Shown here one piece after another: positions 45,079 through 53,893 of a stretch of 64,000 nucleotides of DNA. The translations under genes and the position numbers were made by a program. The notes under the pieces are model-generated. The model worked only from the letters and a program-made list of their open reading frames with translations. It had not been told where the DNA came from and did not search any database. Every line of letters begins with the position of its first letter. The stretch's first letter is position 1. This stretch comes from JAMIFN01 sp964544605 (GTDB lineage: Bacteria > Pseudomonadota > Gammaproteobacteria > Burkholderiales > Burkholderiaceae_C): contig CAZJBX010000007.1 in NCBI GenBank assembly GCA_964544605.1, positions 16,919 through 80,918 on the forward strand, in the 5' to 3' direction.

Positions 45079-46212
45079 CTACGCAGCCGCGTCGAGCAAA
45101 ATCCGCAGCATACGACGCAGGGGCTCGGCCGCGCCCCAGAGCAGTTGGTCGCCCACGGTAAACGCGCCCACATATTCAGGCCCCATGGCCATTTTGCGGA
45201 TGCGGCCCACAGGGATGCGCAGGGTGCCCGTGGTGGCCACAGGGGTCAAATCACGCATGGTGGCCTCCCGTTCGTTGGGCACGACTTTGACCCATTCGTT
45301 ATCGGCGGCAATCATGGCCTCAATGTCGGCCAGTGGCACATCTTTTTTCAGTTTGAAGGTGAGGGCTTGGCTGTGGCTGCGCATAGCGCCCACGCGCACG
45401 CAGAAGCCATCCACGGGGATGGGGCTGGCCATGCCCAAGATTTTGTTGGTTTCGGCCATGCCTTTCCATTCTTCGCGGCTTTGGCCGTTGTCGAGCTGTT
45501 TGTCAATCCAGGGGATGAGCGAGCCAGCCAAAGGCACGCCGAAGTTGGCGGTTTCATCGGCGCTGAGACTGCGTTGTTTTTCAATCAGCAGGCGGTCAAT
45601 TTCAAGGATGGCGCTTTTGGGGTCGTCCAGCAGGGCTTGGACGCTGCCGTGCAAGCTGCCAAATTGCGTGAGCAATTCGCGCATGTGTTTGGCGCCGCCG
45701 CCTGATGCGGCTTGGTAGGTTTGCGTGCTCATCCATTCCACCAAGCCGGCTTTGTACAAAGCGCCCACGCCCATCAACATGCAGCTCACGGTGCAGTTGC
45801 CGCCCACCCAGTTTTTACCGCCCGCGCTGAGGGCGTTTTTGATAACGGGCATGTTCACTGGGTCGAGTGCGAGGACGGCATCATCGTTCATGCGCAGGGT
45901 GGAGGCGGCGTCAATCCAGTGGCCTTGCCAGCCCGCAGCGCGCAGTTTGGGGAAGATGTCGCTGGTGTAGTCCCCGCCTTGGCAGGTGAGGATGATGTCG
46001 CATTTTTTCAGTGCGTCGATGTCAAAAGCATCTTGCAAGGTGGTTTCATTTTTGGCCCAAACAGGGGCTGCGCCACCGCTGTTGCTGGTAGAGAAAAAGA
46101 CGGGTTCAATCAAGGCGAAATCGCCTTCGGCCTGCATACGGTCCATCAATACGGAACCGACCATGCCGCGCCAGCCCACCAAACCCACCAGATTGCCTAC
46201 TTTATTGGCCAT
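45079..46212 (-). CDS. asd: Aspartate-semialdehyde dehydrogenase
   Basis: Reduces aspartyl phosphate to aspartate semialdehyde for Lys, Met, Thr and diaminopimelate. The 377 residues from the ATG at 46212 have GGAG nine bases before. NAD(P)-binding NLVGLVGWRGMVGSVLMDRM, the catalytic cysteine in VGGNCTVSCMLMG (Cys140), and the C-terminal GFCVRVGAMRSHSQALTFKL are clear. The frame stays open to 46434, but that part overlaps the tsf end and terminator. It supplies the pathway ending in ThrC in the same window. Confidence 0.95.
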   Translation of the reverse strand: MANKVGNLVGLVGWRGMVGSVLMDRMQAEGDFALIEPVFFSTSNSGGAAPVWAKNETTLQDAFDIDALKKCDIILTCQGGDYTSDIFPKLRAAGWQGHWIDAASTLRMNDDAVLALDPVNMPVIKNALSAGGKNWVGGNCTVSCMLMGVGALYKAGLVEWMSTQTYQAASGGGAKHMRELLTQFGSLHGSVQALLDDPKSAILEIDRLLIEKQRSLSADETANFGVPLAGSLIPWIDKQLDNGQSREEWKGMAETNKILGMASPIPVDGFCVRVGAMRSHSQALTFKLKKDVPLADIEAMIAADNEWVKVVPNEREATMRDLTPVATTGTLRIPVGRIRKMAMGPEYVGAFTVGDQLLWGAAEPLRRMLRILLDAAA

Positions 46213-46292
46213 CTTGCACTCCTGCCTTGTATCTAAAAAAAGAGAAATTGATTTTACGCTGCACCGCAGCATTTGCCCTGTGCAGGGCTTGA

Positions 46293-46330
46293 AAAAACCG
46301 CCTTGAGCGTGGGGCTGAAGGCGGTTTTTA
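46293..46330 (-). terminator. Terminator of tsf
   Basis: An 11-bp stem AAAACCGCCTT/AAGGCGGTTTT around a 13-base loop, with T-rich flanks on both strands. Confidence 0.85.
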
Positions 46331-46351
46331 AAGGCGCTAAACGCGCACAGC

Positions 46352-47242
46352 TTAGGCTTGTGAGGCGGCCATTTGCGCGGCCACTTCAGCAGCAAAGTCG
46401 TCTTGCTTTTTCTCAATGCCTTCGCCAACCACATACAGGCTGAAGGATTTCAGCTCAGTGCCTTTGGCTTTGAGCATGGCGGCCACGGTTTGTTTGCCGT
46501 CTTCGGCTTTCACAAACACTTGGTCGGCCAAAGAGACTTCTTTGAGGTATTTGGCCACGGCGCCGTCCACCATTTTTTGGGCGATGTCGGCAGGTTTGCC
46601 AGACTCGGCGGCTTTGGCTTCGGCCACTGTGCGCTCTTTTTCAATCAGCTCGGCAGGCACATCAGCGCCAGTCAGGGCCACAGGCTTCATGGCGGCAATG
46701 TGCATGGCGGTGTCTTTGGCGGCAGCCGCGTCACCCGCAAATTGCACGACCACACCAATGCGGCCACCGTGCAGGTAAGAGGCCAAGTCAGCGCCTTCAA
46801 ACAGTTGGAAGCGGCGGATGCTCATGTTCTCGCCGATTTTGCCGATCAAGCCTTTGCGTACATCTTCGAGTGTGGGGCCAAAGCCATCCAGCTCGAAGGG
46901 CAGGGCAGAGAGGGCGTCGATGTCAGCGGGCTTGTTAGCGGCAGCCAAGTCAGCGGCAGCTTGGGCCAAGGCCATGAAGCTGTCGTTTTTGGTCACAAAA
47001 TCGGTTTCGCAGTTGACTTCAACCATGGCACCAGTTTGGCCTTGGCTGCTGACGGCGATGATGCCTTCAGCCGTGATGCGGCTGGCGGCTTTACCCGCTT
47101 TGGTGCCGAGTTTCACACGCAAAATTTCTTCAGCCTTGGCCATATCGCCATTGGCTTCGCCCAAGGCTTTTTTGCATTCCATCATGGGGGCGTCGGTTTT
47201 TTCGCGCAGCTCTTTCACCATGGAGGCGGTAATCGTGGTCAT
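46352..47242 (-). CDS. tsf: Elongation factor Ts
   Basis: The nucleotide exchange factor for EF-Tu. The 296 residues begin with the UBA-like part TASMVKELREKTDAPMMECK. TDFVTKNDSF, the Tu-contacting signature, follows, then the dimerisation domain. It lies downstream of rpsB in the conserved pair with an 84-base gap holding a hairpin. Confidence 0.97.
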   Translation of the reverse strand: MTTITASMVKELREKTDAPMMECKKALGEANGDMAKAEEILRVKLGTKAGKAASRITAEGIIAVSSQGQTGAMVEVNCETDFVTKNDSFMALAQAAADLAAANKPADIDALSALPFELDGFGPTLEDVRKGLIGKIGENMSIRRFQLFEGADLASYLHGGRIGVVVQFAGDAAAAKDTAMHIAAMKPVALTGADVPAELIEKERTVAEAKAAESGKPADIAQKMVDGAVAKYLKEVSLADQVFVKAEDGKQTVAAMLKAKGTELKSFSLYVVGEGIEKKQDDFAAEVAAQMAASQA

Positions 47243-47273
47243 ATTTCGTCCTTTTGTATGAATGGGGGAAAAG

Positions 47274-47304
47274 AAAAAGGGCCAGAGAATATCTAGCCCT
47301 TTTC
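47274..47304 (-). terminator. Hairpin in the rpsB-tsf gap (attenuator-like)
   Basis: The stem AAAAGGGC/GCCCTTTT around a 12-base loop, with T-rich sequence on the minus side. Probably a partial terminator setting the S2 to EF-Ts ratio. Confidence 0.65.
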
Positions 47305-47326
47305 AAGCGGGGCTTGGCGCCGCAGC

Positions 47327-48070
47327 TTAGGCTTCTTCAGGGACTTCAACGAACTCGTCGTCGCTGTCTTGAACGCTGGCCACGAGGTCAGTCAGGGCGT
47401 TGGCACGGCCATCGAGAACGGCATCGGCTGCGCCTTTGACATACAGGGCAACGGCTTTAGAAGAGTCGTCGTTACCAGGAATCACATAGTCGATGCCTTC
47501 GGGGTTGTGGTTCGAGTCCACCACAGCGACCACGGGGATGCCAAGTTTTTTCGCTTCTTGGATGCAGATTTTGTGGAAGCCCACATCCACCACGAAGATG
47601 GCATCAGGCTTTTTCTCCATGTTCTGGATGCCGCCGATGTCGCGCTCAAGTTTGGCCAGTTTGCGGCTGAACATGAGTTGCTCTTTTTTGCTCAAGTTAT
47701 CGAGGCCAGCTTCTTGCTGGGCTTGCATGTCTTTGAGCTGTTTGAGCGAAGTTTTCACGGTTTCAAAGTTGGTCAGCATACCGCCGAGCCAGCGTTGATC
47801 AACATAGGGGGTGTTGGCGCGTTGGGCTTCAGCCGCCACGATTTCTCGTGCAGTGCGTTTGGTGCCAACGATGAGCACAGTGCCGCCTTTGGCAGATGTG
47901 TCACGCAGGAATTTCATCGCATCATTGAACATGGGCAAGGTTTTGTCCAAGTTGATGATGTGGATTTTGTTGCGTTGGCCGAAGATAAAGGGGGCCATTT
48001 TGGGGTTCCAGAAGCGGGTTTGATGGCCAAAGTGCACACCGGCTTCCAGCATGTCGCGCATGGTTGTCAT
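47327..48070 (-). CDS. rpsB: 30S ribosomal protein S2
   Basis: 247 residues from the ATG at 48070 (MTTMRDMLEAGVHFGHQTR), preceded by TTTGGAG. Signatures are WNPKMAPFIFGQRNKIHIIN, TVLIVGTKRTAREIV, YVDQRWLGGMLTNF and the C-terminal IDYVIPGNDDSSKAV. The longer reading from 48100 is rejected. It has a leader of about 165 bases. Confidence 0.97.
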   Translation of the reverse strand: MTTMRDMLEAGVHFGHQTRFWNPKMAPFIFGQRNKIHIINLDKTLPMFNDAMKFLRDTSAKGGTVLIVGTKRTAREIVAAEAQRANTPYVDQRWLGGMLTNFETVKTSLKQLKDMQAQQEAGLDNLSKKEQLMFSRKLAKLERDIGGIQNMEKKPDAIFVVDVGFHKICIQEAKKLGIPVVAVVDSNHNPEGIDYVIPGNDDSSKAVALYVKGAADAVLDGRANALTDLVASVQDSDDEFVEVPEEA

Positions 48071-48243
48071 AGAGATACTCCAAAGGGTTAGGGTCTTCAT
48101 TTCAGCATGTCACACGGCCTGCACCACAGCAATGCGGCTTGGGGCGTGCACCTTTTGGGCGCTGAAATTGAACGGTTGAAATTCCTTGCTCTCTTAAAGC
48201 CAATGGCGCAATTGAGCCATCTGCAAAAAAACAAGAAGCTAGC

Positions 48244-48252
48244 ATTCTAGCA
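48244..48252 (-). promoter_or_regulatory. Extended -10 of the rpsB promoter
   Basis: TGCTAGAAT on the minus strand matches TGnTATAAT in all but one position. It places the transcript start near 48237 and leaves a roughly 165-base leader before rpsB. Such leaders carry S2 autoregulation in other bacteria; no fold was worked out here. Confidence 0.5.
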
Positions 48253-48321
48253 CGCCACTGGCCGTTTTGGGCTTGGCTACAATGCCAGCCCCGCCCCGAA
48301 TTACCCTTTTAGATTTGCCCT

Positions 48322-48987
48322 ATGTCTGCCTCTCGTTCTGCCCGCCCGCCCAAACAAGCCATCTGCCCCGATTATTGGGAGCAGGCGTGCGCCGAGCTGA
48401 TGGCCCAAGATGCGATTTTGCGCGAGCTGATTCCGCAGTTTGGCCCTGAGTGTATGCAGTCGCGCGGCGATGCCTTTGTCACTTTGGCGCGCTCGGTGGT
48501 GGGGCAGCAAATTTCGCTCAAAGCCGCGCAAACGATTTGGGACCGCTTTGTGGCCCTGTTGCCGCGCCGCCGCAAGCTCACGCCAGCCCATGTGCTGACA
48601 CTGAAAATTGACGCCATGCGAGAGGCGGGCCTATCGGCACGCAAGATTGAGTATTTGATTGATTTGGCCCTGCATTTTGAGGACGGCAAGCTGCACCCGC
48701 AGCTCTGGCCCGATATGAGCGATGAGGCCATCATTGCGGAGCTGACGGCCATCCGTGGCATTGGCCGCTGGACGGCGGAAATGTTTTTGATGTTTCATCT
48801 GCTGCGCCCGAATGTGCTGCCGATTGACGATGTGGGCCTGATTCGAGGCATGAGCCAAAACTATTTTTCAGGTTTGCCCGTGAGCCGCAGCATGGCGCGG
48901 GAGCTGGGCCGCAGTTGGGCACCGTGGGCCAGTGTGGCGACTTGGTATATGTGGCGTTCGCTCGAACCTGTGGCGGTGCAGTATTAG
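48322..48987 (+). CDS. DNA-3-methyladenine glycosylase II (AlkA-like, HhH-GPD)
   Basis: A base-excision repair glycosylase for alkylated purines, 221 residues. The HhH-GPD fold is visible as FVTLARSVVGQQISLKAAQT, the helix-hairpin-helix LTAIRGIGRWTAEMFLMF, and the catalytic aspartate in LPIDDVGLIRGM. It lacks the N-terminal domain of E. coli AlkA, as most short bacterial homologues do. Divergent from rpsB. Confidence 0.88.
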   Translation: MSASRSARPPKQAICPDYWEQACAELMAQDAILRELIPQFGPECMQSRGDAFVTLARSVVGQQISLKAAQTIWDRFVALLPRRRKLTPAHVLTLKIDAMREAGLSARKIEYLIDLALHFEDGKLHPQLWPDMSDEAIIAELTAIRGIGRWTAEMFLMFHLLRPNVLPIDDVGLIRGMSQNYFSGLPVSRSMARELGRSWAPWASVATWYMWRSLEPVAVQY

Positions 48988-49018
48988 GCAAGCGCAGCAG
49001 CGCCACGCCAAACGAGGC

Positions 49019-50188
49019 TTATTGCACCAGCATATTGCTTTTGTGCACCATTTCAGGCTCGGCGGCGTAGCCCAGTATCTGCGTGATTTCAGCCGTGCTT
49101 TTGCGGCAAATCAGGCGCGCTTCGGCGCTGGAATAATTGCTCAGGCCCCGCGCCAGCTCTTGCCCTGCGCTATTGCAAATGGCAATGACTTCACCGCGCA
49201 CAAATTCGCCGTGTACGGCCGTCATGCCCACGGGCAGCAAGCTGGCCTTGCCGGCGCTGATGCGCTCGGCCGCACCCGCATCCACGCACACATGGCCCAC
49301 CAATTGCAGGTGGTCGGCCATCCATTGTTTGCGCGCTTGCAGTTTGCTGTCAGGCGCAATCAACAGCGTGCCGATGGCCTCGCCTTGCATCAGGCGCAGC
49401 AGGGCTTGCGGCTCGCGCCCCCAGGCAATGGCCGTGCTTGCGCCTGAACGCGCGGCGCGTTTGGCGGCCGTGATTTTGGTGTACATGCCGCCTGTGCCTA
49501 CGCTGGAGCCTGCGCCGCCAGCCATGGCTTCAAGGGCAGGGTCGCCCGCCGTGGCGGTTTGCACCAGCACGGCGCTGGGGTCTTGCCTTGGGTCGGCGCT
49601 GAACAAGCCTTTTTGGTCGGTCAAAATCACCAGCGCATCGGCCTCCACCAAATTCGCCACCAAAGCGCCCAAGGTGTCGTTGTCGCCAAATTTGATTTCA
49701 TCGGCCACCACGGTGTCGTTTTCATTGATGACGGGCACCACGCCCAAATGCAGCAAAGTCAGCAGGGTGGAACGGGCGTTCAAATAATGCTCGCGGTCGC
49801 TCAAATCGGCATGGGTCAGCAGCACTTGGGCACTGCCCAAACCGTGGGCACGCAAATGGCGTTCATAAGCCTGCACCAAGCCCATTTGCCCCACAGCGGC
49901 GGCCGCTTGCAGCTCGTGGATGGCCTTGGGCCGCCCCGCCCAGCCCAAGCGCTTCACGCCCTCGGCCACTGCGCCGCTGCTCACCATAATCACCTCGCGA
50001 CCCTCTTGCACCAAGGCAGCCAATTGGGCGCACCAGGCTTCAATGGCCGCGTCGTCCAGGCCACGGCCCTCATTCGTCACCAAAGAGGAGCCGACCTTGA
50101 CCACCAAGCGTTTGGTTTGGCGAAAAGTCGCGCAAGCCGCTTCAAGGCTGGGTGGGGGCAGGGTCAAAGGCAGGGCAGGGCGCGTCAT
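49019..50188 (-). CDS. proB: Glutamate 5-kinase
   Basis: The first step of proline synthesis: phosphorylates glutamate, with feedback inhibition by proline. The 389 residues have the amino-acid-kinase domain (RLVVKVGSSLVTNEG, VIMVSSGAVAEGVKRLG, PVINENDTV, FGDNDTLGALVANLVEAD, VGTGGMYTKITAAK). A C-terminal PUA domain runs from about residue 290 (AGKASLLPVGMTAV). obgE, the common upstream neighbour, is not here. Confidence 0.95.
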   Translation of the reverse strand: MTRPALPLTLPPPSLEAACATFRQTKRLVVKVGSSLVTNEGRGLDDAAIEAWCAQLAALVQEGREVIMVSSGAVAEGVKRLGWAGRPKAIHELQAAAAVGQMGLVQAYERHLRAHGLGSAQVLLTHADLSDREHYLNARSTLLTLLHLGVVPVINENDTVVADEIKFGDNDTLGALVANLVEADALVILTDQKGLFSADPRQDPSAVLVQTATAGDPALEAMAGGAGSSVGTGGMYTKITAAKRAARSGASTAIAWGREPQALLRLMQGEAIGTLLIAPDSKLQARKQWMADHLQLVGHVCVDAGAAERISAGKASLLPVGMTAVHGEFVRGEVIAICNSAGQELARGLSNYSSAEARLICRKSTAEITQILGYAAEPEMVHKSNMLVQ

Positions 50189-50255
50189 GGCAGGGGTAAA
50201 AAGGGTAAAACGAGTTAGGCCGAGATTCTAGGGCTTAAAGCGCCAGCGCCGCGCC

Positions 50256-51116
50256 TCAAACCACCTGCAACAAGGCCAATTCCTCAGGCGTAAAGCCTGC
50301 GGCCAGCCGCGCCGCCTCGTTATAGGGGGCACGCAAACGCGGTGCCTCATAGCGCTGCGCCAGCTCGGCGTAATAGGCCACGGGGTCGAGCTGCTGGCGG
50401 CGGCAAAGCCAGCCATACCAGTGGTTGCCTATGCGCACATGGCCCACTTCCTCGGCCATGATGACATCCAGCGCCGCCACCATCTGCGCGGCGTGGGGCG
50501 ATGCCACCTGCCGCAGCTTGGCCTGCATGGGCGGCGCAGCGTCCAAGCCACGGGCCTCTAAAGTGCGCGGCACCAAGGCCATACGGGCGGTGATATCGCC
50601 CTTGGTTTTCTCCGTCATATCCCACAGGCCAGTGTGGGCATCAAAACTGCCGTAATCATGGCCCATGTCCTGCAAAATCTCTTGCAGCAGCACAAAGTGC
50701 TCGGCCTCCTCTTGCGCCACTTGCAGCCAATCGGCATAAAACTGCGCGGGCATCCCATCAAAACGCCACAACGCATCCAAAGCCAAATTGATGGCATTGA
50801 ACTCAATATGCGCCACCGCATGAATCAAATGGGCCAAGCCCTCTGCCGTATGCACGCTGCGCTTGGGCGCGTCAATGCGGTCGAACAAAGCTGGGCGCTC
50901 GGGGCGGCCTGGCAAGCCCGCTGGCTCTTGGATGGGGCCACTGTGCAAGCACTCAGGGGCAGGGCAAGTTTGGGCGCACAAGGCCAGCAAGGCCGCGCAA
51001 GCCGCATGGCATTCGGCCAAGCCCGCCTGCTTTTGCGCCAAAAGCGGCGCTTGCAAAGCCCTTAAAGCCGCCTGTCGCAATTGCAGCAAAGCGGAGCCAA
51101 GCTTGGGCTCACTCAA
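50256..51116 (-). CDS. DUF455 ferritin-like protein
   Basis: About 286 residues of the DUF455 family, a ferritin-like four-helix protein related to the di-iron MiaE fold. Metal-ligand candidates are AHIEFNAINLALDALWRF, QVAQEEAEHFVLLQEIL with EXXH, and IMAEEVGHVRIGNHWY with EXXH. The function of the family is unknown. The frame is open to 51215, but that part overlaps the preceding sensor gene. A TTG at 51116, preceded by GAGGA and overlapping that gene's stop, is the better start. Confidence 0.8.
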   Translation of the reverse strand: MSEPKLGSALLQLRQAALRALQAPLLAQKQAGLAECHAACAALLALCAQTCPAPECLHSGPIQEPAGLPGRPERPALFDRIDAPKRSVHTAEGLAHLIHAVAHIEFNAINLALDALWRFDGMPAQFYADWLQVAQEEAEHFVLLQEILQDMGHDYGSFDAHTGLWDMTEKTKGDITARMALVPRTLEARGLDAAPPMQAKLRQVASPHAAQMVAALDVIMAEEVGHVRIGNHWYGWLCRRQQLDPVAYYAELAQRYEAPRLRAPYNEAARLAAGFTPEELALLQVV

Positions 51117-52479
51117 GGTCCATCCTCGCGCTGAAAGTGGTGCTAGAGAAAAAGCTCGGGCGGGTGAACTTGAGCACAATCGCATCGGGTGCGCCATCAG
51201 CACGCACGCGTTCAATCTTCCAACTCACCTCATACAGCGGAAAGGTCTGCTCGCTGAACACCGGCAGCAGCACATGCTTGGGCCGCACATTCACCACGCA
51301 GGGGTAAAGCGTCTCAATGCGCAGCTCGCCCCCTGTCATCAAGGCCCCAGTTTTGATGCGAATATAGGGCTTGCTCAATGGCCCTGCATCAGCGGGGCGA
51401 GAGGCCGATAAGACGCTGTTCAACATGACATCAAGCAAAGAAGCCAAGGCCACACTCAACTCCACAGGGTTGGCCTCAATGCGGAAGTCACTCTCGTCAT
51501 CCAGCTCAAAAGCCTTTTGCAGTTGCGGCAGGCTGTAGCCGTGGCCCACGCCCAAATCGGCAACGGCTTGCCGCAGCAAAGTGCGGGCAGAGAAATGCTG
51601 CATTTGGCTCAAGCGCAGCATATTCGGGCGCAAGATGTTCATGGACTCTACCTTCAGCAGCATTTCTTCATTCAAAGCCTGCAACTGTTCACCGATACGC
51701 AAGGCTTCTGCTTTGTACTCGGGCTCGGCTTGCATGATGTTTTTCACATTAAAGCGGTAGCTGCCAATCAAATCCGCTTGCGTCTCTAGCATGGGGGTGA
51801 GCTTTTCCTCGGTGGTGCGCAAGACCTTGTCCGTATAGCGCTGCCTGCGGCCATCCAGAACCATCCCTGATGCCGCAACTGCCGTGGCCCCAGCCATGCT
51901 CAAAACCAGTAGCAAGACATCCATCAATGGGGGTAGGGCAGGCCAAGCCCCCGTCCAAAAATAAAAGAAGATGCCAGCCAATGGCAGTGCGGACAAGGCC
52001 CCCATCAGACTGCCACGCCAGTCACTGGTGTTGAGATACAAAACCAGAATCACGCACAAATGTGCCAATGCAGAGTTGCCATGATACTGAACCCAGAAAT
52101 AAATCGCAAAGAGCTGAAAGGGCATATTCAGCCAAAAAGCGTGCATGAAAAATGCCAACTGGCTGGGATTATGAAATATCCTAAATAAATTGTTGATGGC
52201 AACGAATATGTTTACCAAAACCATTAAGGCAAATAAAACATAAGGTGTGGGTACACCACTATAGAAAAAGTGCCAGAAAGCAATAGAAATAACATTAAAT
52301 GCCAGCATTGCAATCAATGCTTTACGCTGACGAGCTACAGTAAAATAATTGAGCGAATTAGGGTCGGGCGTATAGCTGCTGCGATAGACATCCAGCACCC
52401 AAGAGAACAGGCGTTGTAATGCGGGCTGAGTTTTCAGCATATGCTTGTTCATTGCGCGGGAGTTGAATTGCGAGCTCAT
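51109..52479 (-). CDS. Six-TM sensor protein with degenerate kinase-like domain
   Basis: 456 residues. Six hydrophobic helices lie between residues 55 and 210 (for example AMLAFNVISIAFWHFFYS, VLFALMVLVNIFVAINNLF, MDVLLLVLSMAGATAVAAS). A helical linker follows, then a C-terminal domain in the position of a histidine-kinase ATPase. The N-box is worn (VELSVALASLLDVMLNSVL), and no GxGxG ATP-binding boxes or phosphoacceptor His are evident. The start overlaps the upstream sensor gene (ATGA at 52476-52479). The two share architecture, so this looks like a paralogous, catalytically dead partner. No response regulator is adjacent. Confidence 0.7.
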   Translation of the reverse strand: MSSQFNSRAMNKHMLKTQPALQRLFSWVLDVYRSSYTPDPNSLNYFTVARQRKALIAMLAFNVISIAFWHFFYSGVPTPYVLFALMVLVNIFVAINNLFRIFHNPSQLAFFMHAFWLNMPFQLFAIYFWVQYHGNSALAHLCVILVLYLNTSDWRGSLMGALSALPLAGIFFYFWTGAWPALPPLMDVLLLVLSMAGATAVAASGMVLDGRRQRYTDKVLRTTEEKLTPMLETQADLIGSYRFNVKNIMQAEPEYKAEALRIGEQLQALNEEMLLKVESMNILRPNMLRLSQMQHFSARTLLRQAVADLGVGHGYSLPQLQKAFELDDESDFRIEANPVELSVALASLLDVMLNSVLSASRPADAGPLSKPYIRIKTGALMTGGELRIETLYPCVVNVRPKHVLLPVFSEQTFPLYEVSWKIERVRADGAPDAIVLKFTRPSFFSSTTFSARMDLE

Positions 52480-53807
52480 ACCTGCCCCTTGCTTTTGGCC
52501 GAAACATCTTGCTTGGCCATGTCTGCTGAAGCTGGCACAGGCAATGCCGGTAAATATATTTTAAAAACAGTGCCATCTGCGGCATTGGATAGCACGCTGA
52601 TGCGACCACCTTCTTTCAAGGCAATATAACGGCAGTAGGCCAAGCCCAAACCAAGGCCAGAGCTCCCTGAGTAAAAGGCATTGAAAATATATTTGATTTT
52701 TTCTTCGGGTATGGGTAAGCCATGATTGTGAACTGCAATACGACCATAACCATCTTCAGTTTTAACCTGTAAATTTAAGTCGCCAGAGTGGATGTGCAAT
52801 TTGGTTGCTGCCAAAGCATCTTTGGCATTTTTCAACAAATTCCGAATGACTTGCTCCCACTCGTCACGATTGCCTTTGAAATAAAAATCTTTTTCAATAT
52901 GGATTTTGATAGCCCGATGAAGCCTGGGATCAGAGTAAGGGTAGTTGCTCACCACATGGCGCACCAAGCCCTCGGCAGAAATCAGAACTTTGTTTTGCCG
53001 ATCACCATAAAATTTGGCATTGTTTCTTTGTATGCTCAAATAAGTTTCAATGCCTCGGGCGCTGTTTTGAAGTGCAGCATGAACCTGCTTCAAATGCTTG
53101 ACACTGGAAGGCGGCTGCGCGTGAGGGAGAATTTGTGGAATCTCGTCCACATGCCGCATGATGCTTTTGATGTTGGGGTTAAGGTCTGTTTGCACTGAAA
53201 CAATGGCTGCCAATGCCTGCCTAAAGCCATCGCCACGCGTAGATTTGAAAAGCCTGGCATAAAAAAGACCAAGAAGCAAAGTCAAAAAGGCAATGGCAAA
53301 ATGTTGGTGTTCATCAAAAAATACAATCTTCCCGTGGTGAAATTGATACGCCAAGTAAAATACAATAATTGAAGCACCTAGGCCAATGAGCACCTTATGC
53401 CACCGAACGAGCATAAAGGCGAGTATCAATGATGTGCAAGTGTAGCTGAACCACTCATGATTGAAGCCATTGTGTATCAACATAAACATAGGAAAAAACA
53501 TCAGATGAATCCAAATCTGGACATCAAATACCAATTGCAAGTTGACACGGGGAATGATTTGATACTTGGCATGTAAGACCATCAGCATGGCAATAAGCAC
53601 CATGACCATGCGCAGCCACAAACTCTCAAAATGTTGTGGCTGGACATAAGTCAGTGCCAGACCGAGTATGATATGCGTGATTGCAATGCCATAGCCGAAC
53701 AGCACGACTCGGCTGCGCGGAGGCGTGTATTGGTTCTCCAGTTGCCAATCCATCAACTGCAGCGCTAGCTTGTTTTTTATCTTGGCTAACATATTGCACA
53801 TTGTCAT
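52476..53807 (-). CDS. Six-TM sensor histidine-kinase-like protein (CqsS-like layout)
   Basis: 443 residues. Six membrane helices occupy residues 33-190 (VVLFGYGIAITHIILGLAL, LVFDVQIWIHLMFFPMFML, AIAFLTLLLGLFYARLF). A dimerisation-like helix region follows, then an intact HATPase_c domain with N-box WEQVIRNLLKNAKDAL, G1 DGYGRIAVHNHGLPIP and G2 GSSGLGLGLAYCRYIA. The layout recalls CqsS-type autoinducer kinases. No canonical HExxxP box is found; the best position reads VQTDLNPNIKSI. Autophosphorylation is therefore uncertain. GC is lower than in surrounding genes. It is translated together with the next gene. Confidence 0.72.
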   Translation of the reverse strand: MTMCNMLAKIKNKLALQLMDWQLENQYTPPRSRVVLFGYGIAITHIILGLALTYVQPQHFESLWLRMVMVLIAMLMVLHAKYQIIPRVNLQLVFDVQIWIHLMFFPMFMLIHNGFNHEWFSYTCTSLILAFMLVRWHKVLIGLGASIIVFYLAYQFHHGKIVFFDEHQHFAIAFLTLLLGLFYARLFKSTRGDGFRQALAAIVSVQTDLNPNIKSIMRHVDEIPQILPHAQPPSSVKHLKQVHAALQNSARGIETYLSIQRNNAKFYGDRQNKVLISAEGLVRHVVSNYPYSDPRLHRAIKIHIEKDFYFKGNRDEWEQVIRNLLKNAKDALAATKLHIHSGDLNLQVKTEDGYGRIAVHNHGLPIPEEKIKYIFNAFYSGSSGLGLGLAYCRYIALKEGGRISVLSNAADGTVFKIYLPALPVPASADMAKQDVSAKSKGQV

Positions 53808-53893
53808 TGTGAAGAAATTAAGGAGAAGCTGATCGCATGGCTCAGCGTTAAATATGGGCCAAGTGATTGCTCTCCAGATTTCTGTTTTGGCCC

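Noticed and set aside
46213..46434. Longer asd start at 46434
   Set aside because: The extension covers the tsf terminator and the end of tsf. ATG at 46212 has GGAG and begins the conserved NLVGLVGWRG fold.
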